DNA from: Coix lacryma-jobi var. lacryma-jobi
Lineage: Eukaryota; Streptophyta; Magnoliopsida; Poales; Poaceae
DNA: 64,000 nucleotides
Direction of reading: 5' to 3'
Assembly (NCBI GenBank): GCA_009763385.1
Contig: CM019824.1
Location: forward strand, 143,909,705 to 143,973,704
In this document: positions 23,022 to 32,813 of the stretch, in pieces
Numbering within the stretch: the first letter of the stretch is position 1
Layout: each line of letters begins with the position of its first letter
The notes under the pieces: model-generated
The model's input: the letters and a program-made list of their open reading frames with translations, nothing else
What the model was told of the DNA's origin: nothing
The model's database searches: none
Position numbers and translations under genes: made by a program

Positions 23022-26000
23022 TGTTCCACGCGATTAAGACTGTTCGTCACCGGGCTGCATCAGCGCCCGTCGTCCGCAGGATCATCTCACAATTCGGTCA
23101 CAGCACTGGATACTTTTACAATTAACATCGGAATACAGAGCGGAAGACTTAAATATCATTAGTTTTACAAACCGAGGTTCCAAATAAGATTAAAGGTGCA
23201 GTTATTACAAACCAAGTTTGAGTAAAAGAAATAGGCAACGTAGCGGAGTACAACAAAATAAAGATACTTGCAATCACCCAGCCCGAGGGTGTACACTTTA
23301 GTCTTCGGCCTCATCGGCCTCTTCCTGGACGATGGTCATGCAGCAGGGCGCAAGACACATCGGGGACTCAGTCATACCTGCAGCATGGGTAACAAACCCT
23401 GAGTACTGGGGTACTCAACAAGACTTACCCGACTAAAGAAAAGGAAGAAGACTCAGGGATGAGAGGCTTAGGGTAGTCAAGGTAAGGCTTAAGCAAGATC
23501 AAGTATTTTGCAGAAAAGCATTTTGTAAACCTTGTTCTATTTTTGGAAAGACTCAAGTATTTCTCAATCCTTCATTGTTCATGATTCATTTTACCTTCCA
23601 AAAACATACCTAGTTGAGAACCAGTCTCCGTTGACAGTCAGTGACCAAGTCTCCATAACCGAGGAACAACGTTAATCCGAATAAATAATACTCAGCTGAG
23701 GATCCCTATCCACACTGCATATGTAGCACCCAAGCTTGCATATGCCAACTCGTCTACCACGATTCCTCCAAGATTGGGCCCGGTCCTACGCCACCCGGAA
23801 GTACAGTACACCACTCATATCCAGGTACGACGACCACGTGGGTACAAGCTACTTCCGCCATCTCTTCACTCCCAGTGCGCTGTTGTCGGTCCAATAAAGG
23901 ATTCCTCGGAGCCAGAGCTTTCTGAAGTATGTGAATAGTTACAAGTCTTGACCAGCAGGCCCCCATACGGATGATCCCTAAATTTTCTGCCAGCGACAAG
24001 CACCTCGGGACTCTAACCCAAGAGTACAGGTTCTGTTGGTTTTTCAACCCTGTCCCGGTCGGTGTCAACTGTTGAGTCCCGGACTACAACATGACGGCAC
24101 CGTACGCTCGGACAACCTCTCCTCGCGATGGACTAGGTACGGATCAGATACCTAGCCAATGGTCGGGGAGTAAAGCCAAATTCCCAAAAGATTCTTTAAG
24201 TGATCACACTTTTGAAATTGGCATTTTTATTGCAAATCTATTGTATAGCATCGCTAAGCATTTTGCAAATAGTTTTTAAACAGGGCTGGTAGATCTTTGG
24301 TGGAGGTAATAATGCAAGTAATAGATCATCACACAATTCCTATCACCTAATGCAGTAATTTAACTCAAAAGCATTTAAGTAAACTTTTGTAAAAGCAAGG
24401 AAGGGTTTAAATGCACCGGGGCTTGCCTTGAAGAGCAAAGAGGACAGGCTCGGGGTCGGTAGTGCAGGTGTCGGAGCTCGGGGTCGCCTCGGGGGTAGGT
24501 TCGTCAGCGGCTGCCTCGACTTTGATGCCTTCTCCTTCGGTCACTATACGGATGCAATGATGTATGCTTATGAGGATGCTGACATGAACAATACAGCACA
24601 AGACAAAACCACTGATTCTAGAGTACAACTTTCTATCGTGTAATTAACTTCTAGAACGGACACAAAGTTGCTTATCTTTATCCCTAAGCAAAATTAATCA
24701 ACCTATTAAGCATCATTTATCCGACCTAAACACAAATCATGCATGGCATCACAAACATCATAGACCAAATGGATGGGGGTCTATGAATAGCAAACAATCC
24801 CAAAAGTCACATCACAGGGCATACAACATGAACCCTACTTGATTTTCTATTTTTCCTAATTAATTAAAAAGGTCATATTATGCAGTTGCTCCAAAATTTA
24901 CACAATTAATCTCATAGGTTCATTATGGTATAAATAGATGTCAAAACAAATTTCATAATTTTTGGAGATCATTAAGGTGCTTAACAAAAATCAAACATTT
25001 AATTAACAAAAGGCACTATTTAACAATTTAAAATAAATGGCCAAAAAATCAACTTGTTCCAAAAGGCCTCAAAATTACACCAAAGACTAAACATGACATA
25101 ACTAGCACATAAAAATTTATCTCATGATTTTTGGAGCTACACAAGATTTTCTAAAAATCTAAAACCATTCATTTCTTAATTAAAAGGGAGATTTTTCATT
25201 TTTAAATTTTTGCACAAAATTCAAGTTTCATATTTTTCTAAAATACTACAAGGTATAAAGAGTCTACCAGCAAATTTTCAGAATTTTTGGAGCAACACAG
25301 AAAATCACACAAAAAGATGAAAAAGGAACACTATTCACATCTTTCCAAAAAGGAAAAAGAGCACTGTGCTCCTTCCTCGCAGGGCTCGGGCGAATCGCGC
25401 GGTGGACCGCAGGGCTCGGGCGAATCGCAGGCGAGGCGGACGGCGGACCGGCCGCTCGGGGCTCGCGCTGGGAAAGCCGAGGGTGGGGGAAGATTCGCGA
25501 GCTCACCGTGAGTCGGGAGGGAGGCTCGGCGAGGCGGTGCAAGGGTCGGAGGAGGGAGTTCGACGGTGGAGGTGCTTCGGCGGAGCTCTCTGGCGGCGAG
25601 CGGCGTCCGACGGCTCTGTCCACCAAAAGGGGTTGCCGAGGGTGCGGTTAGGAGCGCTTCGAGGTGAGGAAGAGAGGGCAGGGGTCGGAGGGAAGAGAGA
25701 AGCCCTCACGGCGGCGAATTTCTCGCCTAGCCGAAACGCGGCCGTTTGCCGGAGTCGGGGACGAAGTTCCTGCGCCGGCGAGAGAAGGGCGGAGGGGTGA
25801 AATTGGTTGCCCGGGAAGGTGGAGAAGCTCAAGGCGAAGGCAACGGCGGGCTCGACGGGCGCTGGGGAGGTCCGATGGCTCGGGTTGCCGTGGTGGCGGC
25901 AATGGCGGAGTTCGGCGGCTTCTTGTAGCCGCGGGATGGAGCGGGGGGGTCCGGGCGAGGGGTGAGAAGCATTCGCGCAGCATCAACGGAGGTAGGGAGC

Positions 26001-27039
26001 AAGGTAGGGCGGCTCGGTGTGGGCGGGGAGCTCGCGCGCGGCGCGGTGGCTTGCCGGCGGCCGGCAGCTGCCCGCTGTCCGCGGCCGTAGGGGAAGGAGG
26101 AGGGTAGGGTAGGGGATGACGAGGCGGCGGTAGGTAGGGGCTCAGGGAGGTCGAGCGCGCTAGCTCTGGCCTCGGGCGACATGGAACGGGTCAGCCGGGC
26201 TCGGCAAGGCTGACTCGGCGTGGGCGGAGGTAGGGGTCCGGAGAGGTCGAGCGCTTAGCGCTGGCCTCGGGCGACACGGACGCGGGTCAGCCGGGCTCGG
26301 CGAGGCTGAGGCTGCGCCGCCGTCGGCCGGGGCCCGGCCGGGGCCCCCTAGCTTTAAAGCTCGCACAGAGACATTACCCAAACCCAAATCTACCCCCTTA
26401 CTGAAATTTTGAAATGACTCCCAAAACTTGAACTACGCAAAGAAAACTCAAAACACCAAAGTTGCTTAAAATTTTGAGATCTACAACTTTGCCAACATAA
26501 ACTTTTTCTGAAACTCAATAGTTTTTGAGATAATTTTGAAAACCGAAAAGGGGACAAAATTGAAGTTTGAAGGGATTTGAAATTACTTCTGATTTTGTAT
26601 TGAAACTTGAAAATCTGTAAACACCAAAGTTGTTTCTCTTGACAAGATCTACAACTTTGCTAAAAGGACCAACCTCAAATTTTGAATCGTTTTTAAATTA
26701 ATAAAAGAGGGGTAAAACTAGAGTTTGGAAATCAGGGTTTTTCAAAAGGGATTTAAATTCTATTTCTGATTTTGAACTTTGATCATCACAACAAATCATC
26801 AGGGCACTCAACTGAACAAGATTCACACAGAGCTAGACACAGAGATGAAATTACCATTTTGCCCTTATAGGAAGATTTGGGCCTTTAGGGTTTTTGAAAA
26901 AGAGATCACTACAAGTCACTCCAGAAAAAGGTAAATGCAAAACAAGCATTAGGCAAACATAATGCATGGCAAGGATGATTAATGACTAAAGATGATGACA
27001 TGTCAGGTTAATTACATATTAAACACCAGAGGTGTTACA
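23022..27039 (-). mobile_element. Solo LTR of the large Ty3-type family K, inside element J
   Basis: On the minus strand it starts TGTAACACCTCTGGTG at 27039 and ends GCGTGGAACA at 23022 (an alternative end is 23041). It aligns with 1-1890 in its 3' half (GCAAGCCC, GCATTAGGT, TACTCAGGGTTTGTTACCC blocks). No internal region, primer site or polypurine tract follows at either side, and J sequence continues on both flanks, so it is a solo LTR. I do not see a matching target duplication (ACCGA against AATGT), so either an end is misplaced or it formed by exchange between two insertions. A GC-rich block (25350-26340) gives several Pro/Ala/Arg-rich frames on both strands that I do not regard as genes; it includes a two-copy repeat (about 26125-26210 and 26222-26310). 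Confidence 0.75.
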
Positions 27040-27699
27040 AATGTCCACTGAAATTCCAAGTGGGGAATAAAGTGGTAGTGTCGGTGCAAAGTGTAAAGAG
27101 TGTAACCTCCTAAATGGGGTAAGTGGGCTGAAAATTTCAAAGACCACTTCTTCATCCTGGTCATACTTTATACCAAGGATGGTGGGAAACTTACTCGGGA
27201 GCAGCTTCGTGCAGAAATGTGGAAATTGAGGTGGCGGGCGCCAGGAAAAAGTGGCGGGCGCCACCCCTTTGTGGGAAATTCCCACTCAAAGCCACTCCTT
27301 CTTTCACTTGTGCTCTCCTCATCACTCCTCACCAGAATTTTTGAGTGGAGAAGTGTCCAAAAGATGGAGTGAAGTTGAAGAGAGAGGAGGAGACATGGGA
27401 GTGAATGAGTGCATTGAAAAGGGCAAAGGCATGGGTCTCTCCTGGTGTTATTTGAGTCTATGAGCTAGGGATAATGGTCTAGTTGATTGGCTAAGTGAAA
27501 AAGGGCCAAAAGGGGTGGCGGGAGCCACCCCTAAGGCTGCCCTAAGCCCCCTAGGCTTCACCTAATCTCCCTACTAAGCATCTATTTTGCAGAAAATTAA
27601 TTTGCTTAAGTAAAAACGAAAATTTAAATGGGGGATAAAGACTTACCTTAGCCTAACTTACCTTGGTTAGCCGCTTTGGATTCCCGATTAGTGTTGCCT
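27040..27699 (-). other. Element J noncoding region between solo LTR and gag-protease
   Basis: No supported gene. Two copies of the GGCGGGCGCCA palindrome flank a short spacer at 27231-27267, and a mutated one (GGCGGGAGCCACC) is at about 27516. Related copies occur left of the solo LTR (22872-22910), showing that the sequence was continuous before that insertion. Confidence 0.65.
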
Positions 27700-29889
27700 T
27701 CACGGTGGTTGTGGATGAATGTCGGCACCGACGAACTTTGATGACGGGTGTTTTTCCGGTCGCGGTGTGAACTGAAATTTCTCCTCCTTTCCACTGATGT
27801 GGAGCTGAATTTCTCCAGCTCCTACATCAATGGTGGCTTTTGCAGTGCTCAGAAATGGCCATCCCAAGATCAATGGCGTCTGGTGGTCGGGATTAATATC
27901 CAGAACCACAAAATCCACCGGGACAAGGAGATTCCAGATTTTCACCGGAATATTTTCTGCTATTCCCGCGGGATATTGTAGCGATTGATAGGCTAGCTGC
28001 AGACACATAGAAGTAGGGGACAAGGTATGATGATTTAATTTATCATATATTACCTTGGGCATGACGCTGACGCTTGCTCCCAGATCACAGAGTGCATGCT
28101 CGAAGTGCTGCTCTCCAATTGAACATGCGATCGTTGGGTTTCCTGGGTCCTTCTTCTTTTTTGGGAGTTGGTTTAAAATGACCGCACTGCAATCTTCGGT
28201 CAATTTAACCACATCCCTACTTGAAATTGATTTCTTCTTATTGAGCATGTCTCTCAAATATTTTGCATAAGTTGGAACCTGCATAGCGTCAATAAATGAC
28301 ACATGTATATATAATTTTTGAATTACCTCGACGAATTTCTTGAATTGGTCGTCTTCTGTCGGATTTCTGTTTTGATCTGGAAAAGGTAATACATGTGTAT
28401 CATAGAATTCATGAGGAGAAGTTCGTACCTTGGATGAAGGTTCAGCTGGCGTCTCCTCTTCTTCGTCTTTTTCAACATTAACAGTATTTTTCTTTGCAGC
28501 AGAATTGCTACTAGGAACTAAATTAGGATGAGGTGGGTCACGAGTGGATTTACCACCTCTCGTGGTTACAGCTTTTAATTCGTCATAGTATTTAATTTGA
28601 GATTTAATGTTATCTACTGTTTGCTCTAATCTCTTATTAAAATTAATTTGTTCCTTAAATGCTTCAGAAAAACCTTTCAGTTTAGCATAAATTCCTTCTA
28701 ACATTTTATCATGTTCAATTAATTTATTATTTATCCTATCATTAATTCTACCTTGATTAGAAACTAATTTTCCAATAGGAGAATTAAATACAGAGGTTTG
28801 AGGCATACCTTTATTATTCCATTGTTGGATCATTGGAATTGGAGGTTCTCCGTAGCCACCATTATTAAGAAGGGATTTTGCATCCTCTTTCTTAATTTCT
28901 TCTTGGCCTTCACTTGACGAAGCGGCTCTTTGCTTGGCGTAGTACTCCTTTGCAGCACGATCTCTCTTCTCATTTATTCTTTGCTCTAGCAATTTTACCA
29001 AAGTTTGCAGGGTAACAGAATCAACTTGCTTAATTTCAGACATACCTCTAGCACGTTTTTCTGTCCATCCTTGATTCGCCACCATTGTCTCGATTAGTTT
29101 GGTTATCTTCTCTATAGTGAGAGAGAGGTATGCACCTCCGGCGGCAGCATCAATGTGTTGTCGAGATTCTTGCTGGAGTCCATGGTAGAAGCTCTGGATC
29201 AAGTACCAGTCTTGCATACCATGGTGGGGACAGCTTTCAACATACTCTTGTAGTCTCTCCCAAGCTTCAGTGATTGTTTCTTCGTCTCCCTGTCCAAAGT
29301 TTGAAATCTTGCTACGGAAAAGAATAGTTTGACTTATCGGGCAGAACTTGTTGAGGAATTGATCTGCGCATCTCACCCATGTCAGCAAGTGTCGAGAGTT
29401 GAAGAGGAACCACTGCTTCGCTTTTTCCACTAATGAAAATGGAAAAAGACGAAGTCTAATGGCATCCTGCGAAACTCCCTGCACAGAAATTGTACTACAT
29501 ATCTCCAGAAAATTCCGGAGATGAGCATTGACATCCTCGGAAGGTTTGCCATTAAATGCAATAGCTTGAACCATACGTATTAGGTGAGGTTTAAGCTCAA
29601 AATCTACATAACTAGTAGAAGGTAACACTGGAATGTGAGCAAGAGTAGGCATGGAATACTCACAGAGTGTTTTGGTCGACGTCGATGTTGATGACGATGT
29701 CGGCGTTGGTGTTGATCGATCGTTAGAGCAGCTTGGTTTGTCAGTCACTTTTAACTGGGATTCTTGTCTTGACGAACTCCTCTCGCGAAACTCCAGGTTC
29801 TTCCTCGGAGGAGTGAGATTAGCTCTCGCTCTCCTAAGAATGGCCTCAGGATCTTCTTGATAGTCGCTCGGAAGATTGAATCCGGCCAT
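27700..29889 (-). CDS. gag-pro: Element J gag-protease polyprotein (Athila-like), intact frame
   Basis: 729 codons from ATG 29889 (MAGFNLPSDYQEDPEAIL); the frame is open a little further upstream but only through a non-ATG start. A retrotransposon gag domain (PF03732 type) spans about residues 85-200, with NAHLRNFLEICSTI, LRLFPFSLVEKAKQWFLF and FYHGLQQESRQHID. A charged coiled-coil linker follows. The protease lies at about residues 580-700, with catalytic DLGASVSVMP near residue 602 and ILGWPFL as the second conserved block. No CCHC zinc knuckle is visible between them, unusual for a gag that packages RNA. The frame ends before any RT. Its being uninterrupted, while the downstream ORF is broken, fits the recent age of J. 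Confidence 0.88.
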   Translation of the reverse strand: MAGFNLPSDYQEDPEAILRRARANLTPPRKNLEFRERSSSRQESQLKVTDKPSCSNDRSTPTPTSSSTSTSTKTLCEYSMPTLAHIPVLPSTSYVDFELKPHLIRMVQAIAFNGKPSEDVNAHLRNFLEICSTISVQGVSQDAIRLRLFPFSLVEKAKQWFLFNSRHLLTWVRCADQFLNKFCPISQTILFRSKISNFGQGDEETITEAWERLQEYVESCPHHGMQDWYLIQSFYHGLQQESRQHIDAAAGGAYLSLTIEKITKLIETMVANQGWTEKRARGMSEIKQVDSVTLQTLVKLLEQRINEKRDRAAKEYYAKQRAASSSEGQEEIKKEDAKSLLNNGGYGEPPIPMIQQWNNKGMPQTSVFNSPIGKLVSNQGRINDRINNKLIEHDKMLEGIYAKLKGFSEAFKEQINFNKRLEQTVDNIKSQIKYYDELKAVTTRGGKSTRDPPHPNLVPSSNSAAKKNTVNVEKDEEEETPAEPSSKVRTSPHEFYDTHVLPFPDQNRNPTEDDQFKKFVEVIQKLYIHVSFIDAMQVPTYAKYLRDMLNKKKSISSRDVVKLTEDCSAVILNQLPKKKKDPGNPTIACSIGEQHFEHALCDLGASVSVMPKVIYDKLNHHTLSPTSMCLQLAYQSLQYPAGIAENIPVKIWNLLVPVDFVVLDINPDHQTPLILGWPFLSTAKATIDVGAGEIQLHISGKEEKFQFTPRPEKHPSSKFVGADIHPQPP

Positions 29890-29991
29890 GACTACTTGAA
29901 CGATCACAAACAACGAACAATATATATACCCGCTACAACTACGGGGGTTAATTCAATAAAAGTCACAAAGAATTAATTCTAGCCAATTGCT

Positions 29992-30009
29992 TCCCCGGCA
30001 ACGGCGCCA
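29992..30009 (-). other. Element J primer-binding site
   Basis: Minus strand reads TGGCGCCGTTGCCGGGGA, eight bases from the LTR end. This is the tRNA-Asp type primer site typical of Athila/Tat elements. A second copy lies 73 bp away inside the LTR at 30065-30082. Confidence 0.9.
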
Positions 30010-30017
30010 GAAATGCT

Positions 30018-31596
30018 TGTTGACTTTTGCTAACATCGTTACTAGGAGTAGAATATGGAATCTATCCCCGGCAACGGCGCCAGAAAGGCTTGTTGGTACT
30101 TCTTAATGTAAGAAGTATAACTAACTATTCTTATAACTATTGGTAAATTCCGTAAGCGCACAGAATAAGTCAATTGTAGCACTTCACCCGAGAGTAACCG
30201 AGTATCGTATTTATTTCCACAGGGAAGCTACTATGGCAGAACTAACACTAGGACTGCTATGAACAACTAGTGATTCTAGCAAGGTTAATCGAAATGTATG
30301 AATGGGGGTTTGATTTCTACTACTACTAAAAAGAAAGAAAGAAAGACTAATTACTACTAAACTAAATCGGCGGGGTCTGGCCGATGAACAGATTAATGTT
30401 TTCATACACACTTACGATCACAACTAACTTAGCAACAAAGGTTTTATCTAGTTCTTCGAACCGTACACACCCTCTGGACTATTTACCTCAGACGTGCACA
30501 ACGAGGTATATGATTTAAGAACTAACCCAACTACGTGGTGGAATTCAAGGCTCCCAGGGCTGTCACCACCTGTTTGCTACCACAGCTATCCGGGGGGCTA
30601 GCCACAAACTAAGGTATAATTAGTCTAAGCACCGCGCTTACACTAATATATACTACTCTAATCTTGCGTCCAAAACTAGAGCACTGATTACTCAGCGAAG
30701 AACCCAAACTAGATACAAACTAAATACTAAGTTATCTATGATCAAAAGCACTCAACAAGAACAATAAGTAAAGAACTTAAAGTAAATGCTGAAAGTAGAA
30801 GAACACTAAGATAAATGAAGAAAGACTTGGAATTATACCAGAGACTTGGAAGATCCTCTATTACAACTCCAGCTCTTCTCTTCTTCACTCTCGCTCTCAC
30901 TCTAAGTCTCTCAACTAGAGTGTTCCTTCACCAGAGCTTCGCTTACAAGAGAGTGGGACTAATGAGGTGAGGTCTGAGTACAAATGAGCTCGGGGGGTCC
31001 TATTTATAGCCTAAGGGACCTAGGGGGGTACTTATGGACCTCGAGTTAGGTCAGGGGGGTGAGTGCGGTGGCGGGCGCCAGCCCTAGGTGGCGGCCGCCA
31101 CCCCCGTGGCCGTTGGATCCACCAACATTGCTTCAACGGCATCTAGGAGCTCCAGGGAGGCGGTTCCAAGGTCGGTTGCATGTCCAAATAACCGTCACAT
31201 GGGCAATTGGGTCATGATCCATGTGACATCCCTTCTTGGCCCTTGGATGCAATGACCTAAGTGATCAATGGCTGCAAATGAGTGTGGCACGCCTCCCCTG
31301 GATCAGTGACGTGGCAGGGGAGGAGTTTGGGCCTCACTCCCTTGGCGACCGCCAGTGAGGGGTGGCGGGCGCCACCCCACCTTGGCCCAAAGTGAGCCTA
31401 GGTGAGTGTGCTCGCCTCCTGGTGGGTCCTCTTGGTCATTTTGCTCAAAAACCCTGTAATTTCCTACATTCAAATAAAACTCAAGGACAAGTGGAAATCG
31501 TTAGTTTATAAAGGGTTTTTGGTTGATTTTAGGCCCTTGTGTTGTGTTATATGACCTTGTTGATGCTAAGAATATGACACTTAGTGAGCATCAACA
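30018..31596 (-). repeat. Element J 5' LTR
   Basis: 1579 bp, TGTTGAC at 30018 and TCAACA at 31596; partner of 18189-19766. It includes an internal primer-site copy at 30065-30082 followed by AGAAAGGCTTGTTGG, where the shorter, older LTR end may have been. Confidence 0.95.
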
Positions 31597-31601
31597 CTAG
31601 C
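31597..31601. other. Right target-site duplication of element J
   Basis: CTAGC, identical to 18184-18188. Confidence 0.95.
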
Positions 31602-32813
31602 CCAAGGGTATAGTCAGAAGGAGGGGATAGACTATGAGGAGACTTTTGCTCCTGTAGCTCAGTTGGAGGCAATTAGGATCCTCTTGGCTTTTGCTGCATC
31701 CAAGGGTTTTAAACTTTTTCAAATGGAATGATAGGTTGAAAACAAGCCCCTAGAGCCTAGTATGATAGGTTGAAAACCTTTTTGCTTGCTAAGGGTTTTA
31801 AAATGGGATGTGTTGATAAAACGCTCTTTCTCCTCAAGCAAGGCAATGACACACTCTTGGTTCAGATTTACGTGGATGATATCATTTTTGGTGGTTCTTC
31901 TCATGCTTTTGTTGCCAAGTTTGCAGATCTTATGAGCAGGGAGTTCGAGATGAGCATGATGGGCGAGTTGACGTTTTTTCTCGGGTTGCAAATCAAGCAA
32001 TCCCGGGAAGGGACGTTCGTGCACCAGGGTAAGTATACCAAGGACATCTTGAAGAAATTCGATATGGGTGAGGCCAAGCCTCTTCCAACACCCATGTCGA
32101 CCACGACGGCCCTGGATGCGGACGAGGATGGAGAAGCTGTGGACCAGAAGGAGTACCGGAGTATGATCGGGTCGCTGCTGTACCTAATGGCGACACGCCC
32201 GGATATTCAGTTCTCAGTGTGCCTTTGCGCGTGCTTTCAGGCGTCGCCGCGCACCTCTCACCGTCAGGCGGTCAAGCGCATTATGAGGTACCTTCGTTTC
32301 ACTCCAGAGTTTGGGATTTGGTATTCTGCTTCTTCCACCCTCTCCCTTTGCGGTTATTCTGATGCCGATTTTGCTGGTTGTCGACTTGATCGCAAGTCCA
32401 CTTCCGGGACTTGTCAGTTTTTGGGCTCTTCTCTTGTATCTTGGTCTTCTCGCAAACAGTCTAGTGTCGCCCAGTCTACCACAGAGGCTGAGTATGTTGC
32501 TGCGGCTAGCTGTTGTTCCTAGTTGCTTTGGATGATGGCTACTTTGCGTGATTTTGGTTTGAGCTTTTCTCAAGTGCCTTTACTTTATGACAACACGAGT
32601 GCGATTAGTGTTGCTAAGAACCCCAAGCTGCATTCTAAGACCAAACACATAGATGTGCGCTTTCATTTTCTGCGAGATCATTTTGAGAAGGGTGATATCG
32701 ACCTTCGCCATGTCAATACTCATCATTAGTTGGCTGATATTTTTACCAAGCCCTTGGACCAATCAACCTTTGCTAGGTTGAGAGGTGAGCTTGGTGTGTG
32801 TTTCCCCTTTTAG
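31597..32813 (+). pseudogene. pol: Element C pol, second part: RT and RNase H
   Basis: Continues the frame broken at 18188. A deletion of about 124 bp relative to D at about 31728-31741 removes the RT block with the first catalytic aspartate (DVKSAFLNG in D) and leaves a 12-bp filler copied from nearby. The YVDDIIF active-site motif, FFLGLQI, GSLLYL and the RNase H motifs YSDADFAG, STTEAEY and KHIDVRFHF are readable. Stops: TAG at 32520 and 32727, both CAG in element D. The gene ends GVCFPF and TAG at 32811-32813. Not functional. Confidence 0.9.

Larger units (their letters stand above)
18189..31596 (-). mobile_element. Element J: Athila-like Ty3 retrotransposon lacking RT and integrase
   Basis: Two LTRs (18189-19766 and 30018-31596) with a perfect 5-bp target duplication. 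On the minus strand: 5' LTR 31596-30018, primer site 30009-29992, gag-protease 29889-27700, noncoding region interrupted by a solo LTR (27039-23022), ATHILA ORF1-like pseudogene 22743-21213, polypurine tract and 3' LTR. No RT, RNase H or integrase motif is present in the internal region, so it needs proteins from an autonomous relative. The LTRs differ at roughly 24 sites by eye, pointing to a fairly recent insertion. The non-coding internal and LTR parts share the palindrome GTGGCGGGCGCCAC. Confidence 0.9.

Noticed and set aside
23041..23045. LTR end at 23041 (TGTTCG) for the solo LTR
   Set aside because: Alignment with the end of the related LTR at 1890 places the end about 19 bp further out, at 23022. 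Neither choice gives a matching target duplication, so the boundary stays uncertain.
25264..26387. Overlapping Pro/Ala/Arg-rich frames on both strands
   Set aside because: They lie inside a GC-rich block of a solo LTR; frames overlap on both strands with low-complexity content and no recognisable domain.
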